This document shows, one piece after another, positions 26,689 to 33,580 of a DNA stretch of 64,000 bases; position 1 is the first letter of the stretch, and every line of letters starts with the position of its first letter. Both the position numbers and the translations under genes were made by a program. Below the pieces are notes generated by a model. The model saw only the letters and a list, made by a program, of their open reading frames with translations, did no database searches and was not told the DNA's origin. The DNA lies in NCBI GenBank assembly GCA_015068135.1, contig SVLB01000005.1:22004-86003 (forward strand), read 5' to 3'. This DNA is from Oscillospiraceae bacterium. Its GTDB lineage: Bacteria > Bacillota > Clostridia > Oscillospirales > Oscillospiraceae.

Positions 26689-27499
26689 TGCAGTTGTCCT
26701 TTCTGCGCAGCTGCCAGAAGGCCACGGCACTGGCGGCGGCAACATTGAGGGAGTCCACTCCGTGATACATGGGGATCTTTACGGTATAATCGCAGTGGGC
26801 AATGGTGGAATCGGCAAGGCCGTCTCCTTCTGTGCCTAACACCACAGCAAGCTTTTCCTCCTGGGCCAAACGGGGGTCGTCGATGCTGTAGGAATCATCC
26901 CGCAGGGCCATGGCGGCGGTGCGGAAGCCGTGGGATTGCAGCAGCTCCAGCCAGTGTTCCGGCAAAAAGGCCCAGGGGACCTGGAAAACCGTACCCATAC
27001 TCACCCGGGCGGACCGGCGGTACAGCGGATCGCTGCAGCCGGGGGTGAGAAGCACCGCATCCATACCCAATGCGGCGGCACTGCGGAAGATCGCCCCCAA
27101 ATTGGTGGGATTCATCACTTCCTCCAACACGGCGACCCGGTGGGAGGCGGCCAAAATGGATGCGGCGGTGGGGCGCTGAGGTCGGCGCATGGCACAAAGC
27201 AGACCCCGGGTCAGCTGATAGCCGGTCAGCTGGGTCAAGACGTCCATGGGGGCGGTGTATACGGGAATATCTCCACACCGGTTCATAACCTCCAAAGATT
27301 CTCCCACCATCCGGCTCTTTTCCACCAATATGGAAACGGGGACACAGCCCCCGTCCAGGGCCCGGGCGATGACCTTGGGGCTTTCGGCAATGAACATCCC
27401 CTTTTGGGGCTCAAATCGGTTGAGCAGCTGGGCCTCGGTGAGCCTTGCGTAAACATCCAGCTCCGGGGCGTGATAATCGGTAATTTCAATGATGGGCAT
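26681..27499 (-). CDS. TrmH/SpoU-family RNA 2'-O-methyltransferase
   Basis: A 272-residue SPOUT methyltransferase. The three family motifs are present: NPTNLGAIFRSAAALG (motif 1, about 147-162), VVLGTEGDGL (motif 2, about 222-231) and IPMYHGVDSLNVAAASAV (motif 3, about 244-261), which form the knotted SAM site. The N-terminal 50-110 region resembles the substrate-binding domain of RlmB-like enzymes. It 2'-O-methylates an rRNA or tRNA ribose; the site is unknown. The ATG at 27499 has AAGAAGG upstream. The stop overlaps the following BspA-like gene. Confidence 0.9.
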   Translation of the reverse strand: MPIIEITDYHAPELDVYARLTEAQLLNRFEPQKGMFIAESPKVIARALDGGCVPVSILVEKSRMVGESLEVMNRCGDIPVYTAPMDVLTQLTGYQLTRGLLCAMRRPQRPTAASILAASHRVAVLEEVMNPTNLGAIFRSAAALGMDAVLLTPGCSDPLYRRSARVSMGTVFQVPWAFLPEHWLELLQSHGFRTAAMALRDDSYSIDDPRLAQEEKLAVVLGTEGDGLADSTIAHCDYTVKIPMYHGVDSLNVAAASAVAFWQLRRKDNCNG

Positions 27500-27571
27500 C
27501 AAACGCACCTTCTTTCTTTTGCCATTATACCCAGTCCGAAATAAACTGTCAATCCAGCCGGGGGTTAGCGA

Positions 27572-27604
27572 AATGCAAAATGCAAAGTGCAAAACGCAAA
27601 ATGA
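27572..27604. repeat. 33-bp dispersed repeat, left copy of an inverted pair
   Basis: A run of TGCAAAA-like units that recurs, exactly reverse-complemented, at 28546-28578. Shorter relatives occur near 7302-7317 and 16986-17001. Confidence 0.8.
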
Positions 27605-27649
27605 TGCTCTAAACGACACGCAGCATCATTGTTATGAAAATTCCGCCCT

Positions 27650-27802
27650 TGTAGGGAACGCCGCTCGGCGTTCCGACCGCGAAGCGGCCGAGTAGGGGCC
27701 GGTGCCCACACCGGCCCGCTCCGCGAAGCGGCAGTGTGGCATTAACAAAATCGGTGCATCGAGCCCCGATTTTGTTTCGGAACGCTGAGGGCAGCGTTCC
27801 CT
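27650..27802. repeat. Tandem hairpin array
   Basis: Consecutive stems include GGAACGCCG-CT-CGGCGTTCC, a GACCGC-GAA-GCGGCC unit, GGGCCGGTG/CACCGGCCC, CTCCGC-GAA-GCGGC, an imperfect ACAAAATCGG...CCGATTTTGT stem (27745-27775) and GGAACGCTG/CAGCGTTCC. Several have the trinucleotide loop GAA. No gene is supported between 27500 and 28039. Just before the next gene, near 27942-27972, TAATATATCCTGCCGG is repeated. Confidence 0.7.
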
Positions 27803-28039
27803 ACGGATGTCTCTCAGGAACATTTTCATAACAATGACGCCGGAGGTCGCACCAGGTATACGGGACGGGGAACCCGTCCCCTTGAACATTACATATATAT
27901 CTTCCATATCATTAATATCTCCATTATCTCCAATATCTTAATATATCCTGCCGGTAATATATCCTGCCGGATGCTGTCGAGAAAAATGCAGAAAAAATCC
28001 TCCTTCTGTGCATAGGCTTTGTACAGAGGGGGGATCTTC

Positions 28040-28489
28040 ATGGAATATGATAAGGAGATGGCAGCCCGGGTGTGGAAACGGGTCCAGGGAAGCCAAAAGC
28101 CGGAACCGCCGGACCAGGCAGGAGCCTTGTGGCAGATGATCCGCCAGGTTTGGCAGACCGCCATGCTCTGCGGACAGCTGGCAAGACAGCTGTCCGGGGA
28201 GGACCGTCAGCGCGTGCAGACCATGACCCGGCAAATGCAAAGCCAGCTGGACTGCCTGAAGGGGATCTATGCCCTGCAAACGGGAAAACGTCCCCAGGTA
28301 AGCCGGGAGCCCATGGAGCAGGTGGCACCGGGGGATCTTTTGCGGCTGTGCTACGGACGGATCATGCAGGCCATTGCCCGGTATGAGGCCCAGGCAGAGG
28401 ACCCAGAGTACGGCAGGATCTTCCGGGATATGTCCCAGCAAGCCCAGGGACATGGGAAACTGCTGCTGGAGATCCTGGGAAGAAAATAG
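28040..28489 (+). CDS. Uncharacterised helical protein, possibly ferritin-like
   Basis: A 149-residue soluble protein that looks almost fully alpha-helical, rich in Gln, Arg and Met. The C-terminal half (YGRIMQAIARYEAQAEDP, then MSQQAQGHGKLLLEIL) has the E/H spacing of a rubrerythrin- or ferritin-like helix pair, but a full set of metal ligands is not evident. The ATG at 28040 has a purine-rich AGAGGGGGG stretch upstream. It lies between the two inverted copies of a 33-bp repeat. Confidence 0.6.
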   Translation: MEYDKEMAARVWKRVQGSQKPEPPDQAGALWQMIRQVWQTAMLCGQLARQLSGEDRQRVQTMTRQMQSQLDCLKGIYALQTGKRPQVSREPMEQVAPGDLLRLCYGRIMQAIARYEAQAEDPEYGRIFRDMSQQAQGHGKLLLEILGRK

Positions 28490-28545
28490 TTACGAATTAC
28501 TGGTTACAAATTAAATTATAGGGCTATGCCAAAATCTTTTGAGCG

Positions 28546-28578
28546 TCATTTTGCGTTTTGCACTTTGCATTTTGCATT
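28546..28578. repeat. 33-bp dispersed repeat, right (inverted) copy
   Basis: Exact reverse complement of 27572-27604. Confidence 0.8.
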
Positions 28579-28632
28579 CTCCTACACCCCAAGGGGACGG
28601 GTTTTTTGTCCCGTGTACCGCAAGCGGACCGT

Positions 28633-29361
28633 TCAGTCCATAGCAAGACCCAGGTAGGTGGGGGCGGGGGCGTTATCCAGGGGATAGTACATGGCAAAGG
28701 GGACGGTATTTCCCGGCATTCGGAAATGACCGGTTTTGGCACCCAGAGCGGCGGTGATCCCGGGCGCCAGGTCCCGGCTTCCCAAAAGCTCCTGCACATA
28801 AAGGGTATCGGCCTCCCGGCTGGCACAGATCAGGCAGTTTTCACCCTGATAAAAGCCGCACCATTTCTGCAGATAGTCCAGGGTTACGCCCTCTTGCAGA
28901 AGGCTTCCGGCAGGCAGAAGGGTTCTGCGCAGTCGGGCATATTCCGATCCGGTGATCCGGGTCAGGGGGATGGGGGTCCCTGCCTGGCAGGATAGGCTGT
29001 CAATATGGGCGCAAAGGGTATAGCCCAGCTTTTCATAGAGAGAAAACAGCCCCTTTTCTGCAGGAGCCAGGATACTGCCGCTGTAGCCCAGTCGTTTGAG
29101 AAGCCCATGGGTCTTTTCCATGAGCCTGCGGCATAGACCCTGCCCCCGGTGGCTTTTGGCGGTGGCAACGGCGTAAATATAGGCGATTTTCCGGCCTTCA
29201 TATTGGCAATCAAACCAGTAAAGGGCCGCCACGGCCTGTTCCTGCTCCCAAAGGGCCATAAACCGGTCCGGGTGAAAGGCGGTGGAGAAAAAGAGATTCA
29301 AAAAGGTATCGGAATCTCCGAAGGCTTCTTTCCAGAGACTGCGCAATGCATTTGTATTCAT
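28633..29361 (-). CDS. GNAT acetyltransferase-like protein
   Basis: A 242-residue protein. The acetyl-CoA motif is IYAVATAKSHRGQGLCRRLMEKTHG at about 60-84, followed by LAPAEKGLFSLYEKLGY near 98-114. The second half (115-242) is a further mixed domain of about 125 residues, as in two-domain GNATs of the Eis-like type. The substrate is unknown. The ATG at 29361 has AGGAG 11 nt upstream; a GTG at 29373 is directly on that site and is unlikely. Confidence 0.8.
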   Translation of the reverse strand: MNTNALRSLWKEAFGDSDTFLNLFFSTAFHPDRFMALWEQEQAVAALYWFDCQYEGRKIAYIYAVATAKSHRGQGLCRRLMEKTHGLLKRLGYSGSILAPAEKGLFSLYEKLGYTLCAHIDSLSCQAGTPIPLTRITGSEYARLRRTLLPAGSLLQEGVTLDYLQKWCGFYQGENCLICASREADTLYVQELLGSRDLAPGITAALGAKTGHFRMPGNTVPFAMYYPLDNAPAPTYLGLAMD

Positions 29362-29411
29362 AGGGCATGGCACTCCTTTGGGAAATCTGTGAATTTATGG
29401 ATAGGTTGGGG

Positions 29412-29440
29412 TTGCAAGGGGTTTTTTCTTGTGTTATACT
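29412..29440 (+). promoter_or_regulatory. Promoter of the zinc-ribbon gene pair
   Basis: TTGCAA at 29412-29417 and TATACT at 29435-29440 with 17-bp spacing, 38 bp before the start codon. Confidence 0.7.
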
Positions 29441-29478
29441 GAGAGTATCGTATCTAGACTAGAGAAGGAGGACCCTTT

Positions 29479-30060
29479 ATGGCACGTTATTGCACCATGT
29501 GTGGCAATCCCCTGGAGGAGAATGTGACGGTGTGCAACCATTGTGGCGCGAATCCCACTGCAACGCCGGAAGCAAAGACCCCTCCGGTACAACCGGAGCC
29601 CCAAACGCCTCCGGTACAGTATGCACCGCCCCAGTATTCCCAGAATCCGTATCCCGGATATCCGGGCTATCCGCAAAACGTAGTATTTGTCAAGCCGAGG
29701 ATCCCCGGACGGGGCTTTGCGGTGGCTGCGTTGGTGTTGGGGCTGCTTGGCTTCTTTTATTCTTTGATCTTCTTTACAGCGGCTGCCGATATCGGGCAGG
29801 TCCTTCCGGAGATCCAGGAAATTTTTGACGAGGCCTATTCTCCCTACGCGCCCTATGGCTATGCTTCGACCATGGATGCCAGGACTTTGGTGTGTGTGGT
29901 CTTCGGCATCTTTGCCAGCATGTGCGTGATGGCCATTTGCTTTGCCGTCCCCGCCGCCAAACGGGGCTACCGGAATCCGGTTCAAAAGGCGGGCCTGATC
30001 TTGGGTATTGTAGGAACCGTGCTCTACATTATCGGTGTTGTCCTGGTCATGACGGCATGA
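29479..30060 (+). CDS. Zinc-ribbon, Pro-rich linker, two-to-three-TM protein (DUF4190-like), copy 1
   Basis: A 193-residue protein. The N-terminal zinc ribbon reads MARYCTMCGNPLEENVTVCNHCG (two CxxC pairs), then a Pro/Gln/Tyr-rich linker with PGYPGYPQ, then GRGFAVAALVLGLLGFFYSLIFF as the first membrane helix and two more helices near 130-190. The GxGxAxAALVLG helix start is typical of DUF4190-type membrane domains. Function is unknown. RBS AAGGAGGA lies 7 nt before ATG 29479. It is a tandem paralogue of the next gene. Confidence 0.82.
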   Translation: MARYCTMCGNPLEENVTVCNHCGANPTATPEAKTPPVQPEPQTPPVQYAPPQYSQNPYPGYPGYPQNVVFVKPRIPGRGFAVAALVLGLLGFFYSLIFFTAAADIGQVLPEIQEIFDEAYSPYAPYGYASTMDARTLVCVVFGIFASMCVMAICFAVPAAKRGYRNPVQKAGLILGIVGTVLYIIGVVLVMTA

Positions 30061-30088
30061 TCTGAAATAGAAAGAAGGAGGATCCTTT

Positions 30089-30607
30089 ATGGCAAACTTT
30101 TGCACCGTTTGCGGCAAGCCTTTGGGTGAGAATGCTACTTTCTGCACCAATTGCGGAGCCGCCGCTCAGCAGCAAACCCCGCCGGCACAGTCTGCGCCTC
30201 CCAACTATACCGGTAATCCCTACCAGGGGTATCCGGGCTATCCCCAGCAGGTGGTATACGTAAAGGCAGGCACCCCCGGGCGGGGCTTCGGCATTTCGTC
30301 CTTGGTGCTGGGTATTATTGGCCTGATCTATGGCGTTGCCATGTTCATGAGTATGGTAATTGCAAAGGACATGATGGACTTTGTGGGCGCTTCCGGCAGC
30401 CACCTTGGCGCAATGGAAACGGATGTGAAGCTGGGCATGTGCATGGGAATTATGGTGTATGCGGTCATGTCCATCCTGGCCATTTGCTTTGCGATCCCGG
30501 CGAAGAAGCGGGGATATTGCAACGGTGTTCAGAAGTCCGGTATGGTTACCGGCGTGATCGGCTTGGCACTGTATCTTATTTCTATCTGCTATGTGCTGAC
30601 TCTGTGA
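30089..30607 (+). CDS. Zinc-ribbon, Pro-rich linker, multi-TM protein, copy 2
   Basis: A 172-residue paralogue of the preceding protein, with the same order: zinc ribbon MANFCTVCGKPLGENATFC...CG, linker NPYQGYPGYPQQ, then membrane helices starting GRGFGISSLVLGIIGLIYG. Even the leader is duplicated: GAAGGAGGAYCCTTTATGGCA precedes both starts. The pair shares the promoter at 29412 and likely arose by tandem duplication. Function unknown. Confidence 0.82.
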   Translation: MANFCTVCGKPLGENATFCTNCGAAAQQQTPPAQSAPPNYTGNPYQGYPGYPQQVVYVKAGTPGRGFGISSLVLGIIGLIYGVAMFMSMVIAKDMMDFVGASGSHLGAMETDVKLGMCMGIMVYAVMSILAICFAIPAKKRGYCNGVQKSGMVTGVIGLALYLISICYVLTL

Positions 30608-30614
30608 CGGAAGA

Positions 30615-31517
30615 TCAGTATTCGCAGCCGTCCTCTAAAAGACAGGCCCAGCTTTTCTCTACCATATGGTGAGGACAGTAGGACAGCTTTGCCTTGCGCA
30701 GGCCCTCCAGGCCCATGTCTTCCTCCCGGTCCAGCCAACAAAGCTCCGGGTGCGCTTGCCGCAGATACCGGGCGAAAAGCTGGTTGATCACGGGATAGGC
30801 ATCTTCCAGGATGGCTTTTTCAAAGTGTACATCGAAGGTTTTTTCCGAAAGTCGGGAGCCCATGGTCATGGCCGTGGGCTCTTCGTTTACATAGAGCAAA
30901 AGACCTTCCATTTTCAAAGCCCGGCGGTTAGCCAGGGCTTTTTTTATTGCGGCTTTTTCCATGTGAAAATCGGAGCCGGGAACGGCTGCCTGCCGTTTTT
31001 CATACCAGGCCGCTACCAGCCGGGTCACAATATCCAGGTTGCCCTCGTCGATGGGTTCCCAGCGGACCTCGGGGTGATCCTGGTAAAAGCGGTTGATATG
31101 ATTGCGCTTTTTCTGATACTTGCGGCCCTTCAGGTCCGCTAAATCATTGATGTCATAAATATAATCCCAGGAATCCCGGTCCTGGTGGAACCGGAACCGA
31201 TCGGGGTACAGGGTTTCCAGGATGTGACAGTCCGCCGCCAAAAGGCCTGTGATCCGGCAGGGGATGCCCCGGGCGGCGGCATCGTGAATAATGGCATCCA
31301 GGGTGGCGGCGACATCCTTACCTAAGGGGAAGGGATAAACGCTTTTCCGGTTAAACTGAGAAAAAAGGGCAAGATTTCCCTGATGGATGGCGGCCTTTTG
31401 CCGACCCCACAAATACAGATTGGCGAAGCTGTATTCACAGCCCCGTTCACCGGCACACTGTAAAAGTCCGGTGACGGTATCCGCTTGCTCCAGGGTCAGA
31501 GATTGAAATTCGATCAT
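30615..31517 (-). CDS. DUF2156 / LPG-synthase C-terminal-like acyltransferase domain protein
   Basis: A 300-residue cytosolic protein. The region FHQDRDSWDYIYDINDLADL, then GRKYQKKRNHINRF (about 118-152) and the C-terminal CWLDREEDMGLEGLRKAKLSY are characteristic of the DUF2156 family, a double-GNAT fold related to the catalytic domain of lysyl-phosphatidylglycerol synthases. No membrane part is present, so it is not MprF itself; the acceptor is unknown. The ATG at 31517 (MIEFQSLTLEQ) has AGGA upstream. It converges on the zinc-ribbon gene with only 7 bp between stops. Confidence 0.85.
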   Translation of the reverse strand: MIEFQSLTLEQADTVTGLLQCAGERGCEYSFANLYLWGRQKAAIHQGNLALFSQFNRKSVYPFPLGKDVAATLDAIIHDAAARGIPCRITGLLAADCHILETLYPDRFRFHQDRDSWDYIYDINDLADLKGRKYQKKRNHINRFYQDHPEVRWEPIDEGNLDIVTRLVAAWYEKRQAAVPGSDFHMEKAAIKKALANRRALKMEGLLLYVNEEPTAMTMGSRLSEKTFDVHFEKAILEDAYPVINQLFARYLRQAHPELCWLDREEDMGLEGLRKAKLSYCPHHMVEKSWACLLEDGCEY

Positions 31518-31603
31518 AAAGCTGAATCCTTCCGTATGTTTTTTAATAGTGTAAGGGTTTTTGGGGGCGTTGTCAAGGGCAGGCGTGTGGAGGGAGAATT
31601 TCG

Positions 31604-31632
31604 TTGACAGCAAACGAATTATTTGGTATTCT
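31604..31632 (+). promoter_or_regulatory. Promoter of the NfeD-SPFH operon
   Basis: TTGACA at 31604-31609 and TATTCT at 31627-31632 with 17-bp spacing, 22 bp before the NfeD-like start codon. Confidence 0.75.
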
Positions 31633-31654
31633 GTAGACAGAGAGGAGGGCTTTT

Positions 31655-32086
31655 ATGGAATATATAGCATTTGGCTGGTTCGGTTTGATGGTGCTGTTTT
31701 TGATCTTCGAATCCTCCACCGTCTCTTTGATCTCAGTTTGGTTCGCGGCAGGGAGCCTTGCGGCGATGATCGCGGCGCTTTTGGGTGCGCAGATCTGGCT
31801 GCAGGCGGTGCTGTTTGTCCTGGTCTCTTGCATACTGCTGGGATGCCTGCGGCCCTTCGCCCGCAGACTTCTGAAGCCCGGGATCGTTAAGACCAATGCA
31901 GATGCCTTAGTGGGGACCACCGGCTATCTGCTGGAAGAGGCAGACAATCTCCGCGGCACCGGCCGGATCAAGCTGGGCGGTGTGGAGTGGACGGCCCGCA
32001 GTGCCACAGATGGGGTGATCCCGATGGGCAGTCTTGTGAAGGTAGAACGTATTGAAGGTGTTAAAGTATTTGTCAGGGAGGTATAA
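31655..32086 (+). CDS. NfeD-like membrane protein
   Basis: A 143-residue protein: two or three membrane helices in residues 1-68, then an OB-fold domain (about 80-143) with LVGTTGYLLEEAD and GGVEWTARSATDGVIPMGSLVKVERIEGVKVFV, the NfeD C-terminal pattern. It belongs to the short NfeD form without the ClpP-class protease domain. Such proteins pair with SPFH/stomatin partners in membrane microdomains, and the partner gene starts 4 bp after this stop. Confidence 0.9.
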   Translation: MEYIAFGWFGLMVLFLIFESSTVSLISVWFAAGSLAAMIAALLGAQIWLQAVLFVLVSCILLGCLRPFARRLLKPGIVKTNADALVGTTGYLLEEADNLRGTGRIKLGGVEWTARSATDGVIPMGSLVKVERIEGVKVFVREV

Positions 32087-32089
32087 ACT

Positions 32090-33019
32090 ATGAGTGTTTC
32101 TGTAATTTTGATCATCTGCGTGGTCGCCGTTGCGCTGCTGATCGTGATCGCCAATATTTTTGTGGTCCAGCAGTCCCGGGCCTATGTGATCGAGCGCTTG
32201 GGTGCGTTCCATGCGGTCCAGGGTGTGGGTCTGCATTTCAAGATCCCCTTCATTGACCGGATCGCCCGTCGGGTGAGCATGAAGGAGCAGGTCCTGGACT
32301 ATCCGCCCCAGCCCGTGATCACCAAGGACAATGTTACCATGCAGATCGACACGGTGGTCTATTTCCAGATCACCGACCCCAAGCTGTATACCTACGGAGT
32401 GGAGCAGCCTATGGCCGCTATGGAGACCCTTACGGCAACGACACTGCGGAATATTATCGGCGACCTGGAGCTGGATCAGACCCTGACCAGCCGTGATGTG
32501 GTCAATACCAAGATGCGTTCCATTTTGGACGAGGCCACCGACCCCTGGGGGATCAAGGTCAACCGTGTGGAGCTTAAGAATATTCTGCCGCCCCAGGATA
32601 TCCAATCGTCCATGGAAAAGCAGATGAAGGCAGAGCGTGACCGCCGCCAGGCGATCCTGCAGGCCGAGGGTCAGAAAAAATCCGCGATTTTGATCGCAGA
32701 GGGTGAGCGGGAATCCGCGATCCTCCGGGCGGATGCGGAGAAGCAGGCGGCTATTTTGCAGGCAGAGGCACAGAAGCAGGCAGCGATTTTGAAGGCTGAC
32801 GGTGAGGCCCAGGCCATCCGTATGGTCCAGCAGGCCCTTGCGGACTCCCTGCAAATGCTCAATGAGAAAGCTCCCAACGAGCAGGTCATTAAGCTCAAGG
32901 CCGTCCAGGCTATGGAGAAGGTGGCGGACGGAAAAGCTACCAAGATCATCATCCCCTCCCAGATGCAGGGACTGGTCGGTCTCGCAAACGGGCTGGTTGA
33001 GGGCGTTTCCAATCAATAA
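32090..33019 (+). CDS. SPFH/Band 7 (stomatin-like, QmcA-type) protein
   Basis: A 309-residue protein with an N-terminal membrane helix (about 4-24), the SPFH domain (GVGLHFKIPFIDRI, then QPVITKDNVTMQIDTVVYFQI) and a long coiled coil rich in Ala/Glu/Gln with repeated AILQAEGQKKSAIL-like units (about 190-255). Such proteins oligomerise at the membrane and organise protease or lipid microdomains. It forms a two-gene operon with the NfeD-like gene. Confidence 0.92.
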   Translation: MSVSVILIICVVAVALLIVIANIFVVQQSRAYVIERLGAFHAVQGVGLHFKIPFIDRIARRVSMKEQVLDYPPQPVITKDNVTMQIDTVVYFQITDPKLYTYGVEQPMAAMETLTATTLRNIIGDLELDQTLTSRDVVNTKMRSILDEATDPWGIKVNRVELKNILPPQDIQSSMEKQMKAERDRRQAILQAEGQKKSAILIAEGERESAILRADAEKQAAILQAEAQKQAAILKADGEAQAIRMVQQALADSLQMLNEKAPNEQVIKLKAVQAMEKVADGKATKIIIPSQMQGLVGLANGLVEGVSNQ

Positions 33020-33025
33020 CAGATC

Positions 33026-33357
33026 GAGGGCTGTCTCAAAACGTTTTTTGTCACCTCTCCCGAGGTGACCGCAGCCAAAATAAAAAATAGAGGGGCTGTT
33101 TCAAAATGTTTTTCGTAGGGTCACCTCTCCCGAGGTGACCGCAACCAAAATAAAAAAATAGCGCAAAATCTGCATATTTCTTGCAGATTTTGCGCTATTT
33201 TTACCTCCCGGACACCCGAGGACGGGTGTCCCTACAGTATACACAAGCGTTTTCGATCCAGTGAGACAGCCCCCCCCTATTTTTACGCCCCGGACACCCG
33301 AGGACGGGTGTCCCTACAGTACACACAATCGGTTTCGTTCCCGTGAGACAGCCTCTT
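33026..33357. mobile_element. Nested MITE-like element (one copy inserted in another)
   Basis: The outer unit begins GGCTGTCTCAAAACG (about 33029) and ends CGTTCCCGTGAGACAGCC (to about 33353), giving a 10-bp terminal inverted repeat GGCTGTCTCA/TGAGACAGCC. A second unit (about 33091-33278), starting GGGGCTGTTTCAAAATG and ending GTGAGACAGCCC, lies inside it. Both contain the stem TCACCTC..GAGGTGA and the stem GGACACCCGAGGACGGGTGTCC. No transposase is encoded. The ends resemble those of some IS elements in Firmicutes and Bacteroidota. Confidence 0.75.
33154..33202. terminator. 21-bp symmetric terminator inside the MITE-like element
   Basis: A perfect 21-bp stem (33154-33174 with 33182-33202) starting AAAAATAGCGC and ending GCGCTATTTTT. 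It has A- and T-runs on both sides, so it should work in both directions and end the NfeD-SPFH operon. The same stem occurs at 42582-42630. Confidence 0.85.
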
Positions 33358-33486
33358 GTTTTTTACGGAAGGATTGCGCACAATTGGTTAATATTTACAA
33401 AATGTAACCCACTACGGGTCAGTGTCTGCAAAAGTGTCCTCCTGAGGCGAACAAATGAAAATATCCGGAAAAACATTCCTTTTTAG

Positions 33487-33516
33487 TTGACGAAAGTGGC
33501 GGGAATGTGCTAATAT
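33487..33516 (+). promoter_or_regulatory. Promoter of the lipoprotein operon
   Basis: TTGACG at 33487-33492 and TAATAT at 33511-33516, 18 bp apart, about 65 bp before the first start codon. Confidence 0.6.
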
Positions 33517-33580
33517 ACTTTGGATAATAGGTTAGTATGCCCATTATAGCAAAGTATTTATTTGCAGATAGGAGAAAACT

